The notes under the pieces are model-generated. The model had not been told where the DNA came from. It saw only the letters and a program-made list of their open reading frames with translations, and searched no databases. Below, in pieces: positions 43,722 through 52,108 of a stretch of DNA of 64,000 nt. The DNA is from Streptomyces sp. JH14 (GTDB taxonomy: Bacteria; Actinomycetota; Actinomycetes; Streptomycetales; Streptomycetaceae). The stretch is taken from contig NZ_JAJNEL010000001.1 in the NCBI RefSeq assembly GCF_029428675.1, positions 4,030,001-4,094,000 on the forward strand, given 5' to 3'. The translations under genes and the position numbers were made by a program. Each line of letters starts with the position of its first letter. Positions within the stretch are counted from its first letter, which is position 1.

Positions 43722-43747
43722 TTAGAGTAGGTAATGAGTTACTCTAA
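43722..43747. promoter_or_regulatory. MarR operator-like palindrome
   Basis: TTAGAGTA (43722-43729) and TACTCTAA (43740-43747) are perfect 8-bp arms around 10 bp, ending 5 bp before the MarR ATG. A nested GTAATGAGTTAC lies in the centre. It probably overlaps the core promoter and serves autoregulation. Confidence 0.65.
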
Positions 43748-43752
43748 TAAAC

Positions 43753-44193
43753 ATGCCTGACCTGATCCACGACGGCGAGAGTGCCGCCGCCGTGAGCTCC
43801 CTCCGCTCCGCCGTGATGCTGCTGGGCCGGCGCCTCAAGCACCAGCGCGTCGACGAGTCGCTGAGCCCCACCGAGATGTCGGTGCTCGGCACGCTCGCCC
43901 GTTGCGGTTCCGCCACCCCGGGTGAGCTGGCCCGCAGGGAGCATGTGCAGCCTCCGTCGATGACCCGCATCGTCGCGCTGCTCGAAGCCAAGGGGCTGGT
44001 CAGACTGGAACCGCACCCCGATGACCGTCGCCAGAAGATGGTCAGCCAGACCGAGCAGGCCGAAGCCATGCTCGAGGAGAGCCGCTCCAAGCGGAACGCC
44101 TGGCTGGCCACCCTCGCCGAAGGCCTGGACGAGGACGAGTGGGAGACGCTGCGCAAGGCCGCGCCCGTGCTGGAGAAGCTCGCCCACCTGTAG
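43753..44193 (+). CDS. MarR-family transcriptional regulator
   Basis: A 146-residue winged-helix protein. The N-terminal dimerisation helix is followed by LSPTEMSVLGTLARCGSATP, recognition helix VQPPSMTRIVALLEAKGLV, and the wing LEPHPDDRRQKMVSQTEQA. MarR proteins respond to phenolic or drug-like ligands. It lies 98 bp upstream of an MFS exporter on the same strand, the classic drug-resistance unit, and is preceded by a near-perfect palindrome that should be its operator. Confidence 0.85.
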   Translation: MPDLIHDGESAAAVSSLRSAVMLLGRRLKHQRVDESLSPTEMSVLGTLARCGSATPGELARREHVQPPSMTRIVALLEAKGLVRLEPHPDDRRQKMVSQTEQAEAMLEESRSKRNAWLATLAEGLDEDEWETLRKAAPVLEKLAHL

Positions 44194-44291
44194 CGGTACG
44201 GGCGGTGGGCCGGGCGACCGCCGGCGCAGCGCCCGTACGGCCGCATCCCCGTCAGTCCGCACGCAGCCCACGCCCGAGGAGGCGAACCCTT

Positions 44292-45626
44292 TTGAGTACG
44301 GGATCCGGAGCAGACTCCGCCCCCGCACCGACGTCCACCCACGAGAGCAAGACCGGCGGGACCTTCTCGTCGCTGAAGATCCGCAACTACCGCCTGTTCG
44401 CCACCGGCGCCGTGATCTCCAACACCGGTACCTGGATGTCCCGCATCACGCAGGACTGGCTCGTTCTGAGCCTCACCGGGTCCGCCACCGCCGTCGGTAT
44501 CACCACGGCCCTCCAGTTCCTCCCCATGCTGCTCTTCGGCCTGTACGGCGGCGTCATCGCCGACCGCCTCCCGAAGCGCAAGCTCCTCCTCGTCAGCCAG
44601 GCGGCGCTCGGGCTGTGCGGAATCGCCCTCGCGGCCCTCACGCTCTCCGGCGCCGTCCAGGTGTGGCACGTCTACCTGATCGCCTTCCTGCTGGGCATGG
44701 TCACCGTGGTGGACAACCCGGCCCGCCAGTCCTTCGTCTCCGAGATGGTCGGCCCCGCCCAGCTGCGCAATGCGGTCAGCCTGAACTCGGCGAACTTCCA
44801 GTCGGCCCGGCTGATCGGCCCCGCCGTCGCCGGCGTCCTGATCACCACGGTCGGCAGCGGCTGGGCCTTCCTGTTCAACGGGCTGTCCTTCGGCGCCCCG
44901 CTCGTCGGACTGCTCCTGATGCGCACGAGCGAACTCCACAAGGCCGTCGTGGTGCCGCGGGCCAAGGGGCAGCTGCGCGAGGGACTGCGCTATGTCTCCG
45001 GGCGCCCCGAGCTGATCTGGCCGATCGTCCTCGTCGGCTTCATCGGCACGTTCGGCTTCAACTTCCCGATCTGGCTCACCGCCTTCGCCGACGAGATCTT
45101 CCGCGGCGGGGCCGGGATGTACTCGTTCTTCAACATACTCATGGCGGCAGGCTCCCTGGCCGGCGCCCTGCTCGCCGCCCGCCGCCGCTCCTCGCGGCTG
45201 CGGATGCTGGTGGCCGCGGGCACGGCGTTCGGTCTCCTGGAGATCATCGCGTCCATGTCGCCGTCCGTCTGGCTGTTCGCGATCCTGCTGCTCCCGATCG
45301 GCATGATCGGCCTGACCACCAACATCAGCGCGAACACGAGCGTCCAGATGGCCGCCGACCCGGCCATGCGCGGCCGTGTGATGAGCCTGTACATGATGGT
45401 CTTCGCCGGGGGTACGCCGGTGGGCGCCCCCATCGTCGGCTGGCTCAGCGACACGTACGGCGTCCGTACGGCCATGGCGGTCGGCGGCACGTTCTCGATG
45501 CTCGCCGCGCTCGGTGTCGGCCTCATGCTGGCCCGCGCCGGCGGTCTGCGCCTCAAGGTCGACCTGCGACCGGGCCACCCGCACGTACGGTTCGTCCCCC
45601 GCGAGCAGCTGGCGGCGGCGGCCTGA
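44292..45626 (+). CDS. MFS exporter, DHA3/EntS-like (MarR-linked)
   Basis: A 444-residue membrane transporter of the transmembrane-secretion-effector branch (DHA3/EntS-like). It shows IRNYRLFATGAVISNTGTWM at the first helix, then ADRLPKRKLLLV, DNPARQSFVSEMVGP, and GRVMSLYMMVFAGGTPVGAP near the end. It probably exports a small hydrophobic compound. The TTG at 44292 is supported by AGGAGG about nine bases upstream. The MarR gene just upstream and the terminator just downstream define a two-gene unit. Confidence 0.82.
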   Translation: MSTGSGADSAPAPTSTHESKTGGTFSSLKIRNYRLFATGAVISNTGTWMSRITQDWLVLSLTGSATAVGITTALQFLPMLLFGLYGGVIADRLPKRKLLLVSQAALGLCGIALAALTLSGAVQVWHVYLIAFLLGMVTVVDNPARQSFVSEMVGPAQLRNAVSLNSANFQSARLIGPAVAGVLITTVGSGWAFLFNGLSFGAPLVGLLLMRTSELHKAVVVPRAKGQLREGLRYVSGRPELIWPIVLVGFIGTFGFNFPIWLTAFADEIFRGGAGMYSFFNILMAAGSLAGALLAARRRSSRLRMLVAAGTAFGLLEIIASMSPSVWLFAILLLPIGMIGLTTNISANTSVQMAADPAMRGRVMSLYMMVFAGGTPVGAPIVGWLSDTYGVRTAMAVGGTFSMLAALGVGLMLARAGGLRLKVDLRPGHPHVRFVPREQLAAAA

Positions 45627-45651
45627 GGGCCGTCCGTACGGAACGTGGCGG

Positions 45652-45681
45652 GGCCCCGACCGGGGGACACCGGTCGGGGCC
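45652..45681 (+). terminator. Strong hairpin after the MFS gene
   Basis: GGCCCCGACCGG (45652-45663) and CCGGTCGGGGCC (45670-45681) form a perfect 12-bp stem with a 6-base loop, followed by GTTT, 25 bp after the stop codon. It closes the MarR-MFS unit. Confidence 0.8.
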
Positions 45682-45890
45682 GTTTCGCGTGGCAGGGGGG
45701 CGCTGACCGTCGCGGGGGAACCTGCCGGTGCGCAGGCGAGGCCGACGAGGACGTCGGCCATCTGGATCCTGCCGGTGCCCACGACGGTCGTCGTGGAGCC
45801 CTCCCCGCTGCCGTACGGGCGCGGGCAGCCCCGCACGACGGCGATACGCACGGTGACCGGAACGCTCCGGTACGGTGCGACACTCGGCAC

Positions 45891-46463
45891 ATGAGCCGCA
45901 TGAGACTCTTCGTCGCCGTCCTGCCGCCGGCCTCCGCCCTCGCGGAGCTCGGCAAGGCCGTCGCCCCGCTGCACAGCCTTCCCGGCGCCGACCGCATGCG
46001 CTGGACCGGCACCGACGCATGGCACTTCACGCTCGCCTTCCTCGGCGCGGTCGACGACGCGCTGCTGCCCGATCTGCACCAGCGGCTGGAGCGAGCCGCC
46101 CGGCGCACCGAGCCGCTCCCGCTGCGCATCCACCGCGGCGGCCGGTTCGACGGCCATGTGCTGTGGGCCGGGGCCGCGGGCGACCTCGACACGCTGAGGC
46201 TCCTCGCCGAGCGTGCCGACGCCGCCGCCCGCCGCGCGGGCATCCCGATGGACGAGCACCGCCGTTACACCCCGCACCTCACCCTCGCCCGCAGTCGCAC
46301 CGAGGCGGACCTGCACCCCTACGTGGATGCCCTGGACGCCTTCGAGGGCACTCCGTGGGTGGTCGGCGAGATCGCCCTCGTACGCAGCAATCTGCCGGTC
46401 GCCGGAGTGCCGGGGGAGCAGCCGCGGTACGAGGTGGTCGCCTCCTGGTCGCTGGGGCACTGA
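45891..46463 (+). CDS. thpR: RNA 2',3'-cyclic phosphodiesterase (LigT family)
   Basis: A 190-residue 2H-phosphoesterase. It opens MRLFVAVLPPASALAEL, and the two catalytic HxTx motifs are HFTLAFLG near residue 43 and HLTLARS near residue 127. ThpR opens 2',3'-cyclic phosphates to 2'-phosphates and can ligate tRNA halves in the reverse sense; the physiological role is unclear. It has no operon partner other than a possible 29-codon gene immediately downstream. The ATG at 45891 is chosen; ATG 45900 is close. Confidence 0.87.
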   Translation: MSRMRLFVAVLPPASALAELGKAVAPLHSLPGADRMRWTGTDAWHFTLAFLGAVDDALLPDLHQRLERAARRTEPLPLRIHRGGRFDGHVLWAGAAGDLDTLRLLAERADAAARRAGIPMDEHRRYTPHLTLARSRTEADLHPYVDALDAFEGTPWVVGEIALVRSNLPVAGVPGEQPRYEVVASWSLGH

Positions 46464-46485
46464 GCGGTGCGGTTACGCTCGATGG

Positions 46486-46575
46486 GTGGATCCGAAGACC
46501 AGAAACCGCATCATGGCCGTTGTGCTCGTACTGATGTTCGCCGTCGTTGCCGTGGCAGCCGCGGTCGGAGGCTGA
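46486..46575 (+). CDS. Very small membrane peptide (29 aa)
   Basis: GTG 46486 opens a 29-codon frame: a basic N-terminus (DPKTRNR) followed by one helix, IMAVVLVLMFAVVAVAAAV, and a Gly-Gly end. The clean charge-then-helix design and position 22 bp after thpR suggest a real single-pass micro-protein. I recall similar short ORFs in other streptomycetes but cannot prove it. Function is unknown. Confidence 0.5.
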   Translation: MDPKTRNRIMAVVLVLMFAVVAVAAAVGG

Positions 46576-46595
46576 GCCGCTGACCGCGGCTCCCG

Positions 46596-47375
46596 TCAGG
46601 CGAGCTCCAGCCCCCGCGCGGTTTCCTTCGCGAACGCCTCGGGGTTGTCCAGCATGATGTTGTGCCCGCACTCCGGGACCGCCACGACCCGCACCCCGCT
46701 CCTGACGAGCGCGTCCCCGCCGGGCAGCGGTCCGTCGGCCTCCGGCCGCAGGTAGGTGCGCGGGATCGTCAGCTCCAGCAGCAGCTCACGCATCGTCGGG
46801 GTCGTACCGCGGGCGAGGTTCATCGCGCTGCGGTGCAGTGCCTCGAGGCCCCCGAGGCGCATGGTCGCCCACCAGTGGGGCCCCACCCGGTCGCGTATCT
46901 CCCTCCACCCGCCGGCCAGGAACTCCTCCTCGGTGTAGCCGGCGATCCCGCTGGTGCCCGGCCGCGGCGGGGCCGGGGCGACGGGGTCCAGGTTGGCGTC
47001 GACCAGCACGAGCCGCGCCACCAGGTCCGGATGGCGTGCCGCGAGCACGATGGCCACCGCGCCGCCCATGCTGTGCGCGACGACGTCCGTGGCGCCGGCG
47101 CCGGCGGCCCGGAGCGCGACGGCGATCGCGTCGGCGTGCTCCTCGAGCGTGTAGCCGAACTCCGTGGGCCGGTCGCTGATGCCGAAGCCGAGCATGTCCA
47201 TGAGCAGCGAGCGGTGCCCGGCGAGCAGCGGATGGACGGCGCTCGCGGTGAAGTACGGGCCGGACGAGGCCCCGAGGCCGTGCAGGAAGACCTGGGTGCG
47301 GGACGAGCCGGGGCTGCCGGGGAGCTCCACCCACCTGATGCGCGCACCGTCGGCCGTCACTTGAGCGTTCTGCAT
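46596..47375 (-). CDS. Alpha/beta-fold hydrolase
   Basis: A 259-residue hydrolase. The oxyanion region is FLHGLGASSGPYF, the nucleophile elbow is AHSMGGAVA (Ser near residue 105), the acid Asp is probably in the strand around residue 215, and the catalytic His lies in VPECGHNIMLDNPEAF. No signal peptide is seen. The family covers esterases, lipases and C-C hydrolases, so the substrate is open. AAGGAGG lies five bases upstream of ATG 47375. It is divergent from a PadR regulator and shares a 24-bp palindrome with it, so it is probably the PadR target. Confidence 0.85.
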   Translation of the reverse strand: MQNAQVTADGARIRWVELPGSPGSSRTQVFLHGLGASSGPYFTASAVHPLLAGHRSLLMDMLGFGISDRPTEFGYTLEEHADAIAVALRAAGAGATDVVAHSMGGAVAIVLAARHPDLVARLVLVDANLDPVAPAPPRPGTSGIAGYTEEEFLAGGWREIRDRVGPHWWATMRLGGLEALHRSAMNLARGTTPTMRELLLELTIPRTYLRPEADGPLPGGDALVRSGVRVVAVPECGHNIMLDNPEAFAKETARGLELA

Positions 47376-47415
47376 GATTCCTCCTTGCCGTGCACCGGAC
47401 AAAGCCTCGGCACGA

Positions 47416-47439
47416 CTATACATCGGTATCGATGTATAG
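47416..47439. promoter_or_regulatory. PadR-type operator, 24-bp palindrome
   Basis: CTATACATCG-GTAT-CGATGTATAG, perfect 10-bp arms around 4 bp. It lies 40 bp from the hydrolase start and 29 bp from the PadR start, so one dimer site could repress both genes. The ATAC/GTAT type half-site is typical of PadR operators. Confidence 0.75.
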
Positions 47440-47468
47440 GGTGAGGGGAAATCGGAGAGGATACGCAC

Positions 47469-48002
47469 ATGCTGGAACTGGCCATCCTGGGATTTCTGTA
47501 CGAGCAGCCGCTGCACGGCTATGAGCTGAAGCGTCGGGTCGCCCACCTCACCGGACACGTCCGCCCCATCGCGGACGGGACGCTCTATCCGGCGATCAAG
47601 CGCCTGGAGCGTGCCGGCTGGCTGGAGCGCCGGACCGAGCCGGGCAGCAGGGCAGCGCCCCGCCACATGCTGACGCTGACCGACGACGGGCGCGAGGAGC
47701 TGCGGCGCCGTCTGCGCGAGGCCGACGAGGTGGACATCAGCGACGAGAACCGCTGGTTCACCGTGCTCGCCTTCCTGCGCCACCTGGCGTCCCCGGCCGA
47801 GCAGGCCGCCGTGCTGCGGCGCAGGCTCGGCTTTCTGCAGGAGCCGAGCAGTTTCTTCTACGACTCCGACGGCGTGCGCCCGCTCGGCGCCGAGGCGTTC
47901 GACGACCCGTTCCGCCAAGGGGTCCTCAAGATCGCCCGGGCGACGAGCAAGGCGGAACTGAGCTGGCTCGGGACGACGCTCGAGGAACTCGAGGCCCGCT
48001 GA
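47469..48002 (+). CDS. PadR-family transcriptional regulator
   Basis: A 177-residue winged-helix regulator. MLELAILGFLYEQPLHGYELKRR and ADGTLYPAIKRLERAGWLE are the PadR N-terminal signature. A C-terminal helical domain (about 90-177) handles dimerisation. Ligands of PadR proteins are often phenolics or peptides, and the ligand here is unknown. GGAGAGG precedes the ATG. It is divergent from the alpha/beta hydrolase with the palindrome between, so a simple two-gene circuit is likely. Confidence 0.87.
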   Translation: MLELAILGFLYEQPLHGYELKRRVAHLTGHVRPIADGTLYPAIKRLERAGWLERRTEPGSRAAPRHMLTLTDDGREELRRRLREADEVDISDENRWFTVLAFLRHLASPAEQAAVLRRRLGFLQEPSSFFYDSDGVRPLGAEAFDDPFRQGVLKIARATSKAELSWLGTTLEELEAR

Positions 48003-48112
48003 GCCGCACTCCCGGACAAATGCCGAACGGGCCGTCGCCGTCCTCGCCCCCGGTACGGGGACGGGACGGCGACGGCCCGCCGGAAAGGAACTGAGAGCTC
48101 GTCAGGCCGTCC

Positions 48113-49108
48113 TCACCAGGCGAACGCCTCGGGAGACGGACCCGGGCCCGGGAAGATCTCGTCCAGCGACTCCAGCACCTCCGCGGAGAGTTCGAGGTCG
48201 AGAGCCCGCAGCGCCGAGTCCAGTTGCTCCTGGTTGCGCGGCCCGACGATCGGCCCCGTCACGCCGGGCCGGGTGAGCAGCCAGGCCAGGCCGACCTCGC
48301 CGGGCTCCAGGCCGTGCTTGTCGAGCAGGTCCTCGTAGGCCTGGATCTTCTCGCGCTGCGCCGAGTTCTTCAGCGCGTCCGCGCTGCGGCCGGAGGCCGA
48401 ACGTCCGGCGGTGCCCTCGCGCTCCTTCTTGAGCACGCCGCCCAGCAGGCCGCCGTGCAGCGGGGACCACGGGATGACGCCGAGGCCGTAGTCCTGCGCG
48501 GCCGGGATGACCTCCATCTCGGCGCGGCGCTCGATCAGGTTGTAGATGCACTGCTCGCTCACCAGGCCCAACGACCCGCGCCGGGCGGCCAGTTCATTGG
48601 CCTGGGCGATCTTGTAGCCGGCGAAGTTCGACGAGCCCGCGTAGAGGATCTTGCCCTGCTGGACGAGGACGTCGATGGCCTGCCAGATCTCGTCGAAGGG
48701 GGTGTTCCGGTCGACGTGGTGGAACTGGTAGAGGTCGATGTAGTCCGTCTGGAGCCGCTTCAGCGACGCCTCGACGGAGCGCCGGATGTTCACGGCGGAG
48801 AGCTTGTCGTGGTTGGGCCAGGCTTCGCCGTCGGCGGCCATGTTCCCGTACATCTTGGTGGCCAGGACCACCTTGTCGCGGCGTTCGCCGCCCTTGGCGA
48901 ACCAGGTGCCGATGATCTCCTCGGTGCGGCCCTTGTTCTCGCCCCAGCCGTAGACATTCGCGGTATCGAAGAAGTTCAGACCCGTGTCCAGCGCCGAGTC
49001 CATGATGGCGTGGCTGTCCACCTCATTGGTCTGCGGGCCGAAGTTCATGGTGCCGAGGACGAGGCGGCTGACCTTGAGTCCGGTGCGTCCGAGCTGCGTG
49101 TACTTCAT
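48113..49108 (-). CDS. Aldo/keto reductase
   Basis: A 331-residue NADPH-dependent reductase of the YghZ/Kv-beta-like branch. MKYTQLGRTGLKVSRLVLGTM opens the barrel; the catalytic Asp and Tyr lie in FFDTANVYGWGENKG, and Lys is in VVLATKMYG. The His of YQFHHVDR completes the tetrad, and WLLTRPGVTGPIVGPRN near the end is the cofactor region. Substrates are aldehydes or ketones, unspecified. ATG 49108 is chosen; GTG 49114 adds two residues. It is divergent from the cupin-type gene. Confidence 0.87.
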   Translation of the reverse strand: MKYTQLGRTGLKVSRLVLGTMNFGPQTNEVDSHAIMDSALDTGLNFFDTANVYGWGENKGRTEEIIGTWFAKGGERRDKVVLATKMYGNMAADGEAWPNHDKLSAVNIRRSVEASLKRLQTDYIDLYQFHHVDRNTPFDEIWQAIDVLVQQGKILYAGSSNFAGYKIAQANELAARRGSLGLVSEQCIYNLIERRAEMEVIPAAQDYGLGVIPWSPLHGGLLGGVLKKEREGTAGRSASGRSADALKNSAQREKIQAYEDLLDKHGLEPGEVGLAWLLTRPGVTGPIVGPRNQEQLDSALRALDLELSAEVLESLDEIFPGPGPSPEAFAW

Positions 49109-49319
49109 GGACACCAAGCCAACGCCTTCGAGTCCGCTCGAAGCAAGGGTGACCCGTGAGCGCCCGCCTGCGCGAGGCGAACCGGGCCGGCACCCCCGGG
49201 ACCGCCCGGCCGGTTGCCGCCCGCGGTCGATCACGGCCGGCGGTGCCTTCGCCGGCTCCCGCGCGGTGACCAACGGGGTCGAAGGGGCCCACCGTGCGGC
49301 GGGGCGTAGCGTGGCTGCC

Positions 49320-49814
49320 ATGAGTCCGATCCCGCGGGTCCTGGCAGTACTCGACGAACTGCTCGCCACCGCCGCCCCCGAGCAGCGCGGCGCTCTGTGG
49401 CGACTGGCCGATCAGGGGCGGGACCTGGACGCCAATCTCGTACGGCTGCCGCCGGGCGCCGAGGTGGGGGAGCACCAGGAGGACGTCCTGGACGTGCTGC
49501 TCGTCGTGGTCGCGGGCACCGGGCGCGTGGTCATGGGTGAGGAGTTCCTGGAACTGGCCCCCACCACGGTCGTCCAGCTGCCCCGCACGTCCCGCCGGGC
49601 CCTCGTGGCCGGCCCGGACGGGCTGGCGTACCTCACCGTCCACCGCCGCCGTCCGGGCCTGGCCATCAAGCCCTCGGCCGAGGTCCCGGTGACGTACGAA
49701 GGCGGCGAAGGCCCCTGCATGCTGGACCGGGTCTGTCCCGACTGCGGCCGCCTCTCGGAGGATTCGGCACCGGTGTTCTGCAGCAGGTGCGGGGAGCGGT
49801 TCCCGGAGCGGTGA
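49320..49814 (+). CDS. Cupin-like protein with C-terminal zinc ribbon
   Basis: A 164-residue protein. Residues 40-110 form a cupin-like beta barrel (GAEVGEHQEDVLDVLLVVVAG, then LPRTSRRALVAG). The C-terminal 30 residues carry CPDCGRLSED and FCSRCGERF, two CxxC knuckles that should bind one zinc. The pair is unusual: a small sensor or binding domain followed by a zinc ribbon. I do not know the function. It is divergent from the aldo/keto reductase, with promoters in the roughly 210-bp spacer. Confidence 0.65.
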   Translation: MSPIPRVLAVLDELLATAAPEQRGALWRLADQGRDLDANLVRLPPGAEVGEHQEDVLDVLLVVVAGTGRVVMGEEFLELAPTTVVQLPRTSRRALVAGPDGLAYLTVHRRRPGLAIKPSAEVPVTYEGGEGPCMLDRVCPDCGRLSEDSAPVFCSRCGERFPER

Positions 49815-49946
49815 GCGCGCCGCGGCCCACGCGCGGCCGGCGGGTTGCTCCGGGCCGCGTTCGGTGCGGCCGCGGTGGCCGGGTGGGCGGCAAGCCGGTG
49901 CGAACCACCGCCACGGACGCGGGCGGATGCGTGCTCGGCGCGTCGC

Positions 49947-49976
49947 GGCAGGTCACGGCAGGTCATGGCAGGTCAC
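49947..49976. repeat. Three tandem 10-bp repeats upstream of the C1 peptidase gene
   Basis: The unit GGCAGGTCAC occurs three times in tandem, with one T variant in the middle copy. The 10-bp period matches one helical turn. It lies about 130 bp before the peptidase start and may be an array of half-sites for a regulator. No regulator is identified. Confidence 0.5.
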
Positions 49977-50104
49977 CTCATCGATCGCGTAGGCAAGTCC
50001 GTTGACTGTGGCCGAACGGCCGTGCGACGGTGAGAACGCTTTCCCTCCCGCCTGCCCCGGGCCCGCGCGATCACGGGCCGACTCGAGAACTGGATGCGGA
50101 TACT

Positions 50105-51466
50105 GTGACGCTCGGACACCCTCACTCCCATCAGGCCACCGACCGCAGTCTCACCCCGGCGCAGTTCGAGGTCTTCGAGAAGGAGTTCGCCTCTCGGCCC
50201 GCGAACCGGCTGATGCAGAACGCCGTGACCCAGACGCCCGTGGACGACATCGCTCTGGACCGGCGGATCGTGACCGCCGTCGACCACTCGGTCTCCCACC
50301 ACCTGGACGACTGGAAGGTCACCAACCAGAAGCAGAGCGGACGCTGTTGGATGTTCGCCGGGCTCAACCTGCTGCGCGTCGGCGCTGCACAGAAGCTCGG
50401 CGTGAAGGACTTCGAGTTCTCCCAGAACTACCTGCTCTGGTGGGACAAGTTCGAGCGGGCGAACCACTTCCTCGAGGCCGTCATCGAGACCTCCGACCGG
50501 GACGTCGACGACCGGACGGTGGCGCACCTGCTCGGGGACCCCATCAGCGACGGCGGCCAGTGGAACATGTTCGTGGCGCTGGTCGCCAAGCACGGCCTGG
50601 TGCCGAAGTCGGCGATGCCGGAGACGAACAGCTCGTCGGCGACGGGACCGATGAACCGGGCCCTGAAGAGCCTGCTCCGCCGGGGTGCCCGGGATCTGCG
50701 CCGGGCGGCCGCCGAGGGGGCCGAGGCGCAGCGCGTGCAGAAGCGAGAGGTGCTGGCCGCCGTCCACCGCGTACTCAGCATCCACCTCGGTACACCGCCG
50801 CAGCGGTTCCTGTGGCAGTGGCGGGACAAGGACCAGGAGTTCCACCGCGCCGGCTGGATGACGCCGGCCGAGTTCGCGAAGTCGTACGTGCAGATACCCC
50901 TCGACGACTACGTCTGTATCGTCCACGACCCGCGGGAGTCGAGTCCGGTCGGCCGCACCTTCACCGTCGAGTACTTGGGCAACATCGTCGAAGCTCCGCC
51001 GGTGGTCTACCTGAACGTGGAGATGGACCTGCTGAAGCGCCTCAGCATGGACGCCATCGTCGGCGGCGAGCCGGTCTGGTTCGGCTGCGACGTGGCCCGG
51101 ATGATGCGTGCGGACCTCGGGATCTGGGACGCCGATCTGTTCGACTACGAGGCCGTCTACGACACGTCGTTCGAGCTGGACAAGGCGGCACGGCTCGTCC
51201 ACCACGAGACCCAGATGACGCACGCGATGCTGTTGACCGGCGTGGATGTGGTCGACGGCGCCCCGCGTCGCTGGCGGGTCGAGAACAGCTGGGGCGACGA
51301 GAAGGCCGACAAGGGCTTCTGGACCATGAACGACTCGTGGTTCGGCGAGCACGTCTTCGAGGTCGCGGTGCGGCGCTCCGCGCTGCCGCCGGAGCTGGCC
51401 GCCGCCCTCGACGAGCCGCCGATCGTCCTGCCGGCCTGGGACCCCATGGGTGCACTCGCCGACTGA
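50105..51466 (+). CDS. C1-family aminopeptidase (bleomycin hydrolase/PepC type)
   Basis: A 453-residue cysteine peptidase. KQSGRCWMFAGLNLLR holds the oxyanion Gln and catalytic Cys, ETQMTHAMLLTGVD the His, and WRVENSWGDEKADKGFWTMND the Asn. Length and motifs match the homohexameric bleomycin hydrolase/PepC family, a cytosolic aminopeptidase that can also inactivate bleomycin-like amides. GTG 50105 gives the usual length; earlier starts add an unlike N-terminus. It stands alone, preceded by a tandem-repeat element. Confidence 0.88.
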   Translation: MTLGHPHSHQATDRSLTPAQFEVFEKEFASRPANRLMQNAVTQTPVDDIALDRRIVTAVDHSVSHHLDDWKVTNQKQSGRCWMFAGLNLLRVGAAQKLGVKDFEFSQNYLLWWDKFERANHFLEAVIETSDRDVDDRTVAHLLGDPISDGGQWNMFVALVAKHGLVPKSAMPETNSSSATGPMNRALKSLLRRGARDLRRAAAEGAEAQRVQKREVLAAVHRVLSIHLGTPPQRFLWQWRDKDQEFHRAGWMTPAEFAKSYVQIPLDDYVCIVHDPRESSPVGRTFTVEYLGNIVEAPPVVYLNVEMDLLKRLSMDAIVGGEPVWFGCDVARMMRADLGIWDADLFDYEAVYDTSFELDKAARLVHHETQMTHAMLLTGVDVVDGAPRRWRVENSWGDEKADKGFWTMNDSWFGEHVFEVAVRRSALPPELAAALDEPPIVLPAWDPMGALAD

Positions 51467-51652
51467 GGCCCGCCCGCTCGAAGCCGCCGGCGGGGTGGGT
51501 GACGGCCCGCCCCGCCGGCGGTACGGGCACGTTCATGCCCACGGCCGCCGGCCGGCGCTGCCGTACACCCGGTTCCTCCGGCCGGACCGCGGCCCTCGCA
51601 CACGGCGGCGATCACGCGGCCGATACCTCGCATACAGAGCTAAACTGGACGC

Positions 51653-52108
51653 ATGGCGGCGGGTGATCCACCTGAGGAGCTCGCCGGACTTCTGCCCCGC
51701 ATCCAGCGGCTCGCCCGGCGAAGGCTGTGGAACGGCCTGCCTGCACCCCGGCTGCGCGGCGCCCACGCAGAGCTGCTCCGGCTGGTGGCCGACGAGCCGG
51801 GCATCCGCGTCTCGGCCGCCGCGCACGACCTCTGCCTCGCGGCCAACTCCGTCAGCACCCTGGTCAACCGTCTGGTCGCGGAAGGGCTGCTGCGCCGTGA
51901 GACCGACCCCGGCGACGGGCGTGCGGCGCTGCTCCACCCGACCCCCGCGGGCGCCGAGCGGCTGCGCGAGTGGCGCGCCCGGCGCGACGCGCTCTTCCGC
52001 GAGCACGTCGCGCGGCTCGACGCGGAGGACCGGGCCGCGCTGACCGCCGCGCTCCCGCCACTGCGCAGACTCGCCGAGTCGCTGCGCGAAGGAGAGGAGC
52101 CCCCGTGA
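51653..52108 (+). CDS. MarR-family transcriptional regulator (ABC exporter operon)
   Basis: A 151-residue winged-helix protein with LRGAHAELLRLVADEPGIRVS, recognition helix AANSVSTLVNRLVAEGLLRR, and wing ETDPGDGRAALLHPT. It leads a three-gene operon: its stop overlaps the GTG of an ABC ATPase by 4 bp, and the permease follows. This is the usual regulator-plus-exporter arrangement, suggesting efflux of a drug-like compound under its own control. An upstream stretch CGCATACAGAG is shared with the DUF2530 promoter region. Confidence 0.83.
   Translation: MAAGDPPEELAGLLPRIQRLARRRLWNGLPAPRLRGAHAELLRLVADEPGIRVSAAAHDLCLAANSVSTLVNRLVAEGLLRRETDPGDGRAALLHPTPAGAERLREWRARRDALFREHVARLDAEDRAALTAALPPLRRLAESLREGEEPP

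Noticed and set aside
43384..43752. Toxin-antitoxin module around the ribbon-helix-helix gene
   Set aside because: No toxin-like gene overlaps or adjoins it; the neighbours are a permease and a MarR regulator.
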